Assembly (NCBI GenBank): GCA_964396385.1
Contig: CAYNFH010000017.1
Coordinates: 1-51,188 of the forward strand
DNA length: 51,188 nucleotides
Source of the DNA: CAYNFH01 sp964396385
GTDB taxonomy: Bacteria; Armatimonadota; Chthonomonadetes; Chthonomonadales; CAJBBX01
Direction: 5' to 3'
Shown here piece by piece: positions 1-7,697 of this stretch. Both the position numbers and the translations under genes were made by a program. The notes beneath the pieces were generated by a model that worked only from the letters and a program-made list of their open reading frames with translations, had not been told where the DNA came from and did no database searches. Position 1 is the stretch's first letter. The number at the start of each line of letters is the position of its first letter.

Positions 1-38
1 ACTACTACCGCGAATGATACGTCCTGGCGCCAGGACTG

Positions 39-683
39 GTGTCGCCGGAAGCTATCCGCAAGGTGCTGGACGCCGCGCCGCAACCGTCGGAGGGCAACAC
101 CGGCTGGCAGGCGCGGGCGCTGAATTTTGCGGACCCGTGCAAGGACGCTCCCATCCACCGGCTGCTCGTCGAGCCGGCGGTCGTCCAGGCCGTGGAGACC
201 CTCTTTGGCGCCCCGGCCCGCGTCTACTACGGCATGCTGGCCGTGGTGCCCGCCCGCGGCGGCACCGGGCTGCCCTGGCACCAGGACAACCAGTACAACC
301 AGGTGCATGGCGGCGCGCTCAACGTCTTCATTGCGCTTTGCGACATCCCGCCGGAGAAAGCGGGCCTGTGGGTCGCGCCCCAGAGCCACCGGCGGGGCAC
401 GGTTCCATCGCACGACAGCGACCTATACGGCAAGGGACACCGCCAGGCGGTCGATGAGCCGGAGAAGGGCATCCCGCTCCCCGCCATGGGGTCCGGCGAC
501 GCCTGCATCTTCGACCGCAACACGCTCCACCGCTCCATCGCCAACGGGACCGATGAGCACCGCTACGCCTACGCCGCCCAGTACACCAGCGCCAACGCCC
601 GCTACACGGCCACCGGCGAGATTCCGCCCGGCCGGATGCTCGCCATGGAGCTCCGCACGCTCTGGCAGGACCTGCTGTCATGA
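39..683 (+). CDS. Phytanoyl-CoA dioxygenase (PhyH) family protein, N-terminus interrupted by TGA
   Basis: Non-haem Fe(II)/2-oxoglutarate oxygenase fold of the PhyH family; substrate unknown. The metal triad is visible: H81 and D83 in PWHQDNQYN and H164 in NTLHRS, with R175 as the likely 2-oxoglutarate anchor. A GTG at 39 is the first start in frame, but homology-like sequence continues upstream: the frame reads YYRE, then TGA at 15-17, then YVLAPGLVSPEAI. Family members usually have Asp/Glu-Gly-Tyr there, so the TGA replaces an expected Gly codon GGA by one base. This is either a nonsense mutation or a base-call error. The stop overlaps the next start (ATGA), so the two genes are translationally coupled. 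Function assignment is at family level only. Confidence 0.85.
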   Translation: MSPEAIRKVLDAAPQPSEGNTGWQARALNFADPCKDAPIHRLLVEPAVVQAVETLFGAPARVYYGMLAVVPARGGTGLPWHQDNQYNQVHGGALNVFIALCDIPPEKAGLWVAPQSHRRGTVPSHDSDLYGKGHRQAVDEPEKGIPLPAMGSGDACIFDRNTLHRSIANGTDEHRYAYAAQYTSANARYTATGEIPPGRMLAMELRTLWQDLLS

Positions 684-2818
684 TCACTCTGCGGGCGGAG
701 CCGTATGAGATTCCCGCCGCCGAGGTGGGACCGGAGAACCCCCTGCCGGTGTTCCGCGGCCCGGAAGACGACGGCTCCATCCGCGTAGACCCAAACATGC
801 CGGAGGAGGACCGCCGCTACCTGGGCTGGCGCACCGCCCGCCGGGTGCTGCCCTACCGCATGCAGGACGGCTATAACCGTGACCGGCGCGTCCGCCCACT
901 GCCCTCCCTCGTGCTGGAGAACGAGCACCTGCGGGCTACGTTCCTGCAGGATGCCGGCGGCCGGATGGTCTCGCTGTACCACAAGACGGCCGGTCGGGAG
1001 CTCCTGCACCGCAATCCCGTCTTCCAGCCCGCCAACCTGGCGCTGCGCAACGCCTGGTTCAGCGGCGGGGTGGAGTGGAACCCCGGCGGACCTCCCGGCC
1101 ACCACTACCTCACCTGTTCGCCCGTATTCGCCGGGCGCATCGAGGGGCTCAACGGCCAGCCCGCCCTCCGGCTGTACGAGTGGGACCGCGTGCAGAGGTA
1201 CCCGTGGCAGATCGACTTCCACCTCCTGCCGGACACACCGCTTCTCTTCGTCCACGTCCGGCTCACCAACCCGCACGATTATGAGATACCCATGTACTGG
1301 TGGACCAACATCGCCGTGGATGAGCGGCCGGACGTGCGCGTGCTGGTGCCGGCGGACACCGTGCTCTGCCACGCCTACCGGGGACAGATCGAGATCGTGG
1401 AGCTGCCGCTCCTTCAGGGTAACGACATGACCTATGCCCGCGTGCCGCACGCCTTTGACTTCTTCAGCCGCATCCCGGACGGGCAGCGGAAGTGGGTGGC
1501 CGCGCTGGACGGCCAGGGGCGCGGCCTGGTGCAGACCTCCACAGACCGGCTTCGCGGCCGCAAGCTGTTCTGCTGGGGCACCGGCCAGGGGGGCAGACGC
1601 TGGCAGGAGTTCCTCGCCGAGCCCGGCCAGGCGTATGTCGAGATCCAGGCGGGTCTCGCGCGCACCCAGATGGAGCGCATCCCCATGCCGGCGGGCGCCG
1701 TCTGGGAGTGGACGGAAGCGTTCGGGCTGCTGGAGGCGGACGCCGCGGCGGTTCACGGCGAGGACTGGTCCGCCGCCTGGCGCGCGGCGGACACGGCGCT
1801 GGAGCGGCTCTTCCCCCGCTCCGAGATGGAGGCGATGGACAGGGAGCTCACCGCCCTTGCGTCGCAGCCGCCGGTGGATCTGCTGGCTACAGGCTCCGGC
1901 TGGGCCGCGCTGGAGCGCAGACGACTCGCTGCTGAGGGACTAGTGGACCCGTTCCCACCCTCAACGCCCTTTCCAGACGCAACGCTTGGGCCCGAGCAGG
2001 AGCCCTGGCTTACCCTGCTGGAGACCGGAGCGCTTCCACCGCCCGATCCGGGCAACGACTCCCCCAGAATTGGCGGGGGGGTGCCCAGGCGCGCCACTGG
2101 TCCGAGCGCCTGGGAGGGGGCTGACCCCGGCGCGCTGATGACGCAACCGGAGTGGCGGGCACTATTGGAGGAGTCGGTACTCCGGTTCGACGGGAACGAC
2201 AGTCCGGGCCTGCGCCATCCGAATTCATCCTTCATCCTTCATCCTTCATCCTTGCAAGGTGACCACTGGCTTGCCTGGTACCACCTGGGCAATCTGCGGA
2301 TGGAGTCGCGCGACTACCCGGGTGCGCGCGAGGCGTGGGAGCGGTCGCTGGAGCGCGGCGGTGCCGGCTGGGCGCTGCGCAACCTGGCGGTGCTGGAGGA
2401 GCGGGAGGGCCGGAAGGAGCGGGCCCGCGATCTGCTCCGCCGAGCGTGGGAGGCCGGGCCTCGGATCGCGGCTCTGGCGGTGGAGTACGCTCAGGCGCTT
2501 GCCCAGGCCGCACGCTGGCCGGAGCTGATGGACTTCGTCAAGTCGCTGCCGGAGGAGGTCCGCGGTCACGAGCGTATCCTGCTGGCCTGGGCCCGATCGG
2601 CGCTCGAGACGGGGGACCTGGAGGGGGTCGAGCGCGTCTTCTCCCACGAGTTCGCCACCATCCGGGAGGGCGAGGTCTCGCTCACCGATCTCTGGTTCGC
2701 GTACCATGAGCGCCGCGTCTCCGCCGCCGAGGGAACCCCGGTGGACGACGCCCTCCGGGAGCGCGTGCGCCGTGACTTCCCACCGCCACGCGGCATCGAC
2801 TTCCGCCTGCATGAATGA
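680..2818 (+). CDS. DUF5107 domain protein with C-terminal TPR region
   Basis: 712 aa. Residues about 70-340 match the DUF5107 pattern (LENEHLRATFLQDAGGRM, then GGVEWNPG and GHHY), a galactose-mutarotase-like beta-sandwich usually joined to C-terminal TPRs and found beside sugar-utilisation genes. Residues about 525-712 form TPR-like helices (AWYHLGNLRMESRDYPGARE and following). Between them, about residues 430-525, lies a Pro/Gly-rich linker without domain character that contains a heptamer tandem array at 2224-2253. There is no signal peptide, so it is probably cytoplasmic. Its start overlaps the preceding PhyH gene by 4 nt (ATGA). I infer a role in handling a carbohydrate or glycoside together with that oxygenase; the reaction is not known. 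Confidence 0.8.
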   Translation: MITLRAEPYEIPAAEVGPENPLPVFRGPEDDGSIRVDPNMPEEDRRYLGWRTARRVLPYRMQDGYNRDRRVRPLPSLVLENEHLRATFLQDAGGRMVSLYHKTAGRELLHRNPVFQPANLALRNAWFSGGVEWNPGGPPGHHYLTCSPVFAGRIEGLNGQPALRLYEWDRVQRYPWQIDFHLLPDTPLLFVHVRLTNPHDYEIPMYWWTNIAVDERPDVRVLVPADTVLCHAYRGQIEIVELPLLQGNDMTYARVPHAFDFFSRIPDGQRKWVAALDGQGRGLVQTSTDRLRGRKLFCWGTGQGGRRWQEFLAEPGQAYVEIQAGLARTQMERIPMPAGAVWEWTEAFGLLEADAAAVHGEDWSAAWRAADTALERLFPRSEMEAMDRELTALASQPPVDLLATGSGWAALERRRLAAEGLVDPFPPSTPFPDATLGPEQEPWLTLLETGALPPPDPGNDSPRIGGGVPRRATGPSAWEGADPGALMTQPEWRALLEESVLRFDGNDSPGLRHPNSSFILHPSSLQGDHWLAWYHLGNLRMESRDYPGAREAWERSLERGGAGWALRNLAVLEEREGRKERARDLLRRAWEAGPRIAALAVEYAQALAQAARWPELMDFVKSLPEEVRGHERILLAWARSALETGDLEGVERVFSHEFATIREGEVSLTDLWFAYHERRVSAAEGTPVDDALRERVRRDFPPPRGIDFRLHE
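2224..2253. repeat. Heptamer tandem array TTCATCC x4 inside a coding linker
   Basis: Four perfect TTCATCC units plus TT, read in frame as part of the DUF5107-TPR linker (SFILHPSS). It is preceded by CCGAATT, resembling the GAATCC-type core beside the other arrays in this window. Confidence 0.9.
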
Positions 2819-2852
2819 AACGACATAGCAGGGGTCAACGAGAACCATTGTA

Positions 2853-3045
2853 GGGGCGGCCCTGCGTGGCCGCCCGCCAACTAAAGCGAAGGCAATAAGA
2901 AGACAAAGTCCGCCTGCGCGGACTCCGGAGGGCCGGGACAGCGCCCGGCCCCTACAGCGTTCTCTGATTCATTCTCGTAATCCGCGGAGAGAAAGCGGTG
3001 GCAAGCCACCGCACTCCAAATCAGGGCGGCCCTGCGTGGCCGCCC
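2853..3045. repeat. GC-rich palindromic intergenic repeats
   Basis: The spacer 2819-3095 holds the same 22-nt near-palindrome twice (2854-2875 and 3024-3045; GGGCGGCC-CTGCGT-GGCCGCCC). Between them are other dyads, such as GCGGTGGCAAGCCACCGC near 2994-3011 and GCCGGG...CCCGGC near 2933-2953. These look like dispersed REP-like elements. No gene is seen in the spacer. Confidence 0.75.
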
Positions 3046-3095
3046 CTGCGCGTCAGGTCCCGCAACAGTAAACTGATAATCCCGAGGTGCTGCCC

Positions 3096-3515
3096 ATGCT
3101 CTCAAGCCATGACATCGACAGATATCTGAAGGCGCTCACGCCGGAGCAAGCGGATTCGGTCCGCTCCGTCCGCAAGCTCATCTTCGAGTACAGCCCCTCG
3201 CTGGTGGAGCAGGTGGACGAGGGCAAGTGGTTCAACGGTTTACTCACGTACAGCACGCGTGACGGCCTCTTCGTCTACGCGCTGGGGCCGCGCTCCGGCG
3301 GGTTCACCACCTTCCACATGATGCCCTACTACGGCTCCATGCCGCTCCAGGAGCGCAATGGCGCCGCCCTCAAGCCGTTTCTCACCGGCAAGAGCTGCAT
3401 CAAGTTCAAGCGCTTTGAAGATCTCCCGGAGCCCGCCATCCGCGACATTCTCGGTACCACCAAGAAGTTCCAGGCCGTGGCCAAAGAGATGATGGAGAAG
3501 CGGAAGAAGACGTAG
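3096..3515 (+). CDS. DUF1801 / YdhG-like protein
   Basis: 139 aa. Resembles the DUF1801 family: an N-terminal YLKALTPEQADSVRSVRKLI helix, then a small alpha/beta body with GKWFNGLLTYS and FVYALGPRSGGFTTFHM. Members are small cytosolic proteins of unknown biochemical function. I chose the ATG at 3096 because GAGG at 3084-3087 sits 8 nt upstream; a GTG at 3087 would overlap that site. It follows a repeat-filled spacer, so it is probably transcribed alone. Confidence 0.75.
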   Translation: MLSSHDIDRYLKALTPEQADSVRSVRKLIFEYSPSLVEQVDEGKWFNGLLTYSTRDGLFVYALGPRSGGFTTFHMMPYYGSMPLQERNGAALKPFLTGKSCIKFKRFEDLPEPAIRDILGTTKKFQAVAKEMMEKRKKT

Positions 3516-3549
3516 AGGATACCCTGCGCCAATGAGACTGGGCCCGACA

Positions 3550-4261
3550 ATGAATCGACTCGCCTGTACACCAATTGCAGTTCTGTGCCTGCTCACGGCA
3601 TGCTCCAGCTTTGTGTGCTCAGAGCGTCGCCCTAGCCACGGCCGAGAACGTTCGCGTCCATTTACGGCCGACCTGGATGCCGTGATGCTGGCCTATATCA
3701 ATCATCGCTGGCATCGGAAGAACCCTGTCATGGTCGGTGACGGCGGCTGGCCAGAAGTCCCGGTGCGGTACCTCAAGCGTGGACGCAAGTATCCCGTGGA
3801 CTCGGCTCCGCACCATGTTGGACGCCGTAAGACCCGATGCCGGCAATAACATTGGCGAGGGCTACGTCGCCTACAAGGCGGACGGCGACGTATACGGAGC
3901 TCACTTCTATCGAGACCGAACCGGCTCCCGCCTCGTGCTGTTTGACGGGCCGTACGGCGGCATTGATGAGGCCATCCTGTCCCGCATCAGCCGTCACCCT
4001 GCGAAGCTGGTCAAGAGAAATCTGTCAGATCTACGTACCGGACCGGGCGTCGGTCTCGGCGACACCGAACGACAGGTCCTGGATAACATGGGGTCACCGT
4101 CGGAGAGTGATCATTACCATGGCTACCACATTCTCTGGTACCTTTCGGAGCCGGAAGACGATCGTGGGCACAAAGCCGGTGACGCAAAGGCGATCGCTCT
4201 GAGCAGAGGACACGTCGTTGAAATCTGGCTTGAGAGCTGGTCGACAGCGCCGGTCCCCTAA
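3550..4261 (+). pseudogene. Frameshifted lipoprotein gene with SmpA/BamE-like C-terminus
   Basis: Two overlapping frames appear to be one gene. The first half (3550-~3820) starts MNRLACTPIAVLCLLTACSS, a signal peptide with lipobox LTAC. The second half, in another frame (~3810-4261), begins near MLDAVRPDAGN and continues with codon bias typical of the window. It contains GVGLGDTERQVLDNMGSPSE and HILWYLSEPE, the pattern of SmpA/BamE-type small outer-membrane lipoproteins. The switch lies between about 3790 and 3835. A real frameshift or a sequencing error would look the same. The second half could alternatively be a separate gene starting at 3737, but its first 25 residues look like out-of-frame sequence. 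Confidence 0.5.
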
Positions 4262-4365
4262 CGAAGAGCTTCAGTCGGAATGCGCGGCAATCCCGCACCG
4301 GCATGGTGCCAGGGACAGGACGTTTGGACAGGAGCGGCACAAATCTACCAGAGGTTCTCCGCCTA

Positions 4366-4394
4366 TTGACGTCTTGCCATTTGGCGGGTATAAT
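4366..4394 (+). promoter_or_regulatory. Sigma-70-type promoter of the Xre/RES pair, predicted leaderless transcript
   Basis: TTGACG at 4366-4371, 17-nt spacer, TATAAT at 4389-4394. The ATG of the antitoxin gene begins at 4403, 8 nt after the -10 box, so a normal start site would fall on or next to the A of the ATG. No Shine-Dalgarno precedes the ATG. Confidence 0.75.
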
Positions 4395-4402
4395 TCGGCC
4401 AA

Positions 4403-4894
4403 ATGGAAACACAAGACACAAACCAACTACCAGCCGGAGTCGCCGAGTTCCGCCAGCGGTACCGCAGCGGCCGACGCGGCGGCCAGCACCTCCACCTGAC
4501 TCTGCTTGGCCTGGAGCCCGTGGACACGGTGAGGCTACTCAAGCAGCTTCAGGCGGGACTGAAGTACCGGGCGCTCGAACAGTTCCAGATCAACGCGGAT
4601 CTGTCGACTGAGCAAGTCGCCGACCTGGTTCAGATTCGGCCCCGGACGCTTAGCCGGCGCAAAGAACAGGGGCGCCTGATGCCGGACGAATCGGATCGTC
4701 TTGTTCGGGCATCCCGTGTTTTCGGTCGAGCCCTAGAGCTCTTTGAAGGGGATGCGCCCTCCGCGAGAAGGTGGCTCCTGTCACCGCAACTAGCCTTGGG
4801 AGGAGCCGCGCCACTCACCATCGCTCGGACGGATGCGGGCGCGCGGGAAGTGGAGGACCTTGTTGGTCGATTGGAACATGGCGTGTTCTCCTAA
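4403..4894 (+). CDS. Xre/ParS-type antitoxin (DUF2384 family) of a RES toxin
   Basis: 163 aa. The middle is a helix-turn-helix-like segment (LSTEQVADLVQIRPRTLSRR, then KEQGRL) and the C-terminus is the DUF2384 toxin-binding domain (SDRLVRASRVFGRALELFEG, RRWLLSPQLALGG). This is the standard organisation of antitoxins that pair with RES-domain NAD+-degrading toxins: it binds the toxin and represses the operon. The gene sits directly on a strong promoter with only 8 nt from the -10 box, and its stop overlaps the toxin start by one base (TAATG). Antitoxin identity is secure from domain plus partner. Confidence 0.9.
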   Translation: METQDTNQLPAGVAEFRQRYRSGRRGGQHLHLTLLGLEPVDTVRLLKQLQAGLKYRALEQFQINADLSTEQVADLVQIRPRTLSRRKEQGRLMPDESDRLVRASRVFGRALELFEGDAPSARRWLLSPQLALGGAAPLTIARTDAGAREVEDLVGRLEHGVFS

Positions 4895-5367
4895 TGCCGA
4901 CCGGGTGGAGGATCGTTAAGGCCAGGTACGCGGAAGATGCCTTCAGCGGGGAAGGCTCCCGGCTATATGGTGGACGCTGGAGCAGTCCCGGTACACGCAT
5001 GGTGTACACCTCGGAGAGTATCGCTCTTGCAACCCTCGAAGTCCTGGTTCATCTAAACGAGAGCAGCCTCTTGACCGCGTACGTGCTTCGGGTGGTTGAA
5101 TTCGATGCGAAACTCGTGTCCCGGCTTGACCGGAGCTCTCTGCCACCCAACTGGTCCGACCATCCCGCTCCCTCAGAGCTTCAGTTCCTCGGCGACGCGT
5201 GGATCTCTGAACGGCGGTCTGCGGTGCTGCAGGTCCCGAGCGCGATTGTTCCATCAGAGAGCAACTATCTCCTCAACCCTGAGCACCCGGACTTCCGCAA
5301 GCTGGCGCTCGATGACCCGATTCCGTTCCGTCCGGACCCACGCCTCGCAAGGCTGCTGGAAGGGTAG
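4894..5367 (+). CDS. RES-domain toxin (NAD+ phosphorylase/glycohydrolase family)
   Basis: 157 aa. Matches RES domains throughout: SRLYGGRWSSPGTRMVYTSE, ALATLEVLVHL, SAIVPSESNYLLNP and HPDFRKL. Characterised family members degrade NAD+ in the cytoplasm and arrest growth until neutralised by an Xre/ParS-type antitoxin. The ATG at 4894 shares its A with the antitoxin TAA, which fixes the start; a longer upstream frame is just the antitoxin gene read out of frame. Length is normal for the family and no key residue appears missing, so the toxin is probably active. Confidence 0.9.
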   Translation: MPTGWRIVKARYAEDAFSGEGSRLYGGRWSSPGTRMVYTSESIALATLEVLVHLNESSLLTAYVLRVVEFDAKLVSRLDRSSLPPNWSDHPAPSELQFLGDAWISERRSAVLQVPSAIVPSESNYLLNPEHPDFRKLALDDPIPFRPDPRLARLLEG

Positions 5368-5373
5368 CCCTTA

Positions 5374-6156
5374 ATGCAGATAGATGAGGTAGCCGAGCAG
5401 TTCCACAGGGACGGATTCCTGGTGATTCCGGATGCACTGACGCCGGAGCAGGTGAGGCGCGCGCGGGAGGGCGTGGAGCGCGCCTTCGCCGCGCCGGACC
5501 CGGTGGCGGAGGTGTACGGCGGGCTCCAGAAGATCTGGCGGCCCATGATGTTCGAGCGCGGCCCCGAGTTCGAGGAGCTGGTCGACAATCCGCGCGTGAT
5601 CGATCTGGTGGAGGCGCTGCTTGGCCGCGACTGCCACCTCATCGCGATGAGCGCGCTGCGGACCGGGCCGGGCGAGGGCATCGCCAACTGGCACGCGGAC
5701 GAGGCCATCCGCTTCCCGCGCGACCGCGACGTGCCGCTCGACCCGCGCATCCAGGTCCCCTGTTTCGTCGCGAACTTCAACTACTACCTCTGCGACGTGG
5801 ACGATGACCTCGGTCCCACACAGTTCGTACCGGGCAGCCACCGGAGCGGCCGGCAGCCGGGACCGGAGGACCGCGACTCCGACGGCGAGCCGGTCTACGA
5901 GGGACAAGGGCCGGTCAGCGCCACCGGGGCGGCCGGCACGGCGGTCCTCTGGCACGACCAGGTGTGGCATCGGGGCGCGCAGAACCGGACGGCGGACCGC
6001 GTCCGCTGGGTGCAGCAGGCCCCGTATGGCCGCCGGTTCATCGCGCAGCGGTTCTACCCGTTCATGAACTACCGCATGCCGGAGGGGGTCCTGGAACGCG
6101 CCAACCCCCGGCGTAAACGCCTCCTCGGCCTCCATCCTCCCGGAGCATACGGATGA
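5374..6156 (+). CDS. Phytanoyl-CoA dioxygenase (PhyH) family protein
   Basis: 260 aa, full length. Starts with the typical FHRDGFLVIPDALTPEQV segment, which is the region interrupted in the first gene of the window. The Fe(II) triad is H107-x-D109 (NWHADEAI) and H199 (QVWHRG), with R205 in QNRTADR for 2-oxoglutarate. Family members hydroxylate small carbon skeletons, but the substrate cannot be read from sequence. It begins 6 nt after the RES toxin but has only a weak ribosome-binding site. It ends in an ATGA overlap with the downstream beta-helix gene, suggesting a shared transcript and perhaps a common glycan or natural-product substrate (inference). Confidence 0.88.
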   Translation: MQIDEVAEQFHRDGFLVIPDALTPEQVRRAREGVERAFAAPDPVAEVYGGLQKIWRPMMFERGPEFEELVDNPRVIDLVEALLGRDCHLIAMSALRTGPGEGIANWHADEAIRFPRDRDVPLDPRIQVPCFVANFNYYLCDVDDDLGPTQFVPGSHRSGRQPGPEDRDSDGEPVYEGQGPVSATGAAGTAVLWHDQVWHRGAQNRTADRVRWVQQAPYGRRFIAQRFYPFMNYRMPEGVLERANPRRKRLLGLHPPGAYG

Positions 6157-7430
6157 TGCCAGCCACAATCCTTCTCTTAGCGGCACTCGCTGTTTGGGCT
6201 CCGTCCGGCGCAGGCCGGCCGGCCCCGGATAGCGTGGACGTGCGCAAGTACGGCGCGAAGGGCGACGGCAAGACGGACGACACGGTGGCCTTCCAGTCGG
6301 CGCTAGACGCCATGGGCAAGGCGGGTGGTGGGATAGTCCACGTGGCTCGGGGCAGCTACCTGTTCCGCGGCCACCTAAACCTGCCGGGAGGAGTCACGCT
6401 CCAGGGTATCTGGCAGTCCGTGCCCGCGCACAACGGCATCCGTGATCCCGGCACGCCAAAACCCACAGACGAAGGCACCACCTTCTTGGTCACGGAAGGC
6501 GCCGGCCGGGAGGATGATCCGCCATTCATCACGCTCAACACCAACAGTACGCTCAAGGGTGTGGTCCTCTACTATCCCGACCAGGACCCGAACGAGGAGC
6601 CGAAGCCTTACCCGTGGGCCATCGCCATGCGCGGCAAAAACCCCGCGGTGCTGGACGTGGAGACGCTGAACCCGTACAACGGCATCGACGCCACGCACAA
6701 TGAGCGGCACCTGATCCGCGACGTGCAGGGCCAACCCCTCCGGCGGGGAGTGTGGGTGGACAGCATCTACGACGTCGGGCGCATCGAGAACGTCCACTTC
6801 AACCCCTGGTGGAGCATGAAGCCCAAGCTCAGGGATTGGCAGATGGCGCACGGCGAGGCGTTTATCTTCGGCCGCACGGACTGGCAGTACGTCCTCAACA
6901 CCTTCTGCTTTGGCTACAACGTAGGCTACAAGTTCATCCAGACCAAGGATGGCGCCACCAACGGCAACTTCCTGGGCATCGGCGCGGACGACTGCTGGAC
7001 GAGCGTGGTCGTGGAGCAGAGCGCGCCGTTCGGCATCCTTATCACCAACGGCGAGTTCGTTTCCTTCCACGGCCCGAATCCCACCATGGTGGAGGTGACG
7101 GCGACGCATACCGGCGCCGTGCGGTTTGTGAACTGTGCCTTCTGGGGGCCTTGCAACCAGAACGCACGCATCGCCGGCCGCGGCACGGTGGGCTTCAGCG
7201 ACTGCACCTTCGTGCAGTGGGACCGCAACCGCGAGGGGCGCCACGCCATCCAGGCGGAATCGGGCACGGTCCTGGTGCGCGGGTGCGAGTTCCGCGAGGA
7301 CAAGCCCCAGGTAGAGCTAGGCGAGGGTGTCCGCCGCGCCGTCATCACCGGCAACATCTTCACCGGCGCCGCCCGAATCGCCAACCGCAGCCGCGGCAGC
7401 GTGCAGATCGCCGACAACGCCTCCGGGTAG
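6153..7430 (+). CDS. Secreted right-handed beta-helix protein, pectate-lyase-3 superfamily
   Basis: 425 aa. An N-terminal signal peptide (hydrophobic ILLLAALAVWAP, cleavage near residue 22-26) leads into VDVRKYGAKGDGKTDDTVAF, the hallmark start of pectate_lyase_3 / GH28-like parallel beta-helix proteins. Repeated short beta-strands follow to the C-terminus (FVNCAFWGP, VGFSDCTFVQW, VLVRGCEF, AVITGNIF). Members include polysaccharide lyases, hydrolases and phage-type depolymerases; I cannot assign catalytic residues, so only fold and secretion are claimed. The start overlaps the PhyH stop (ATGA). The downstream gene is convergent across a repeat-rich spacer. Confidence 0.82.
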   Translation: MMPATILLLAALAVWAPSGAGRPAPDSVDVRKYGAKGDGKTDDTVAFQSALDAMGKAGGGIVHVARGSYLFRGHLNLPGGVTLQGIWQSVPAHNGIRDPGTPKPTDEGTTFLVTEGAGREDDPPFITLNTNSTLKGVVLYYPDQDPNEEPKPYPWAIAMRGKNPAVLDVETLNPYNGIDATHNERHLIRDVQGQPLRRGVWVDSIYDVGRIENVHFNPWWSMKPKLRDWQMAHGEAFIFGRTDWQYVLNTFCFGYNVGYKFIQTKDGATNGNFLGIGADDCWTSVVVEQSAPFGILITNGEFVSFHGPNPTMVEVTATHTGAVRFVNCAFWGPCNQNARIAGRGTVGFSDCTFVQWDRNREGRHAIQAESGTVLVRGCEFREDKPQVELGEGVRRAVITGNIFTGAARIANRSRGSVQIADNASG

Positions 7431-7697
7431 GGCCCTCGGACGGGACAGAGGCGGGTTGTTATTCCGAGTGGTATACGGCGCAAGTGCCATTAAGAATCCC
7501 GAAGCGTACCATGTTGTTATCCTGAGCGCGGGTGAATGCGCGGAGCACAGAAGGCCGGTCCCTGGAGAGGACCTGCTCTTGAGTTCCAACCGGTACTCTG
7601 TGACTTTATGGTGCAGAGCGCATCATGCTGTCATCCCGATCTGTCTCCATTCCGTCACCGCCCGTCCCAGGATATAGCGGATTGCGTCGAGAGTCTC
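7431..7697. repeat. Spacer with diverged copies of the TGTCATTCCGAG-type repeat
   Basis: No gene. Contains TTGTTATTCCGAG (7457-7469) and TTGTTATCCTGAGCGCGGGT (7513-7532), followed near 7550 by GGCCGGTCCCTGGAGAGGA. The same order of motifs occurs in the 150-bp element at 19638-19787, so these are eroded members of one intergenic repeat family. Confidence 0.6.

Noticed and set aside
15..17. Reassignment of TGA to glycine (genetic code 25)
   Set aside because: TGA ends several clearly complete genes in the window (2816-2818, 6154-6156, 22072-22074, 25656-25658), each with an adjacent coupled start. A single mutation or read error explains the first gene better.
602..1756. Long open frame on the minus strand opposite the DUF5107 gene
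   Set aside because: Its composition is that of an antisense shadow of a GC-rich gene; no family motif and no ribosome-binding site.
2224..2253. Tandem arrays as CRISPR repeats
   Set aside because: Units are 7-8 nt without spacers, no cas genes are present, and most arrays are inside coding frames.
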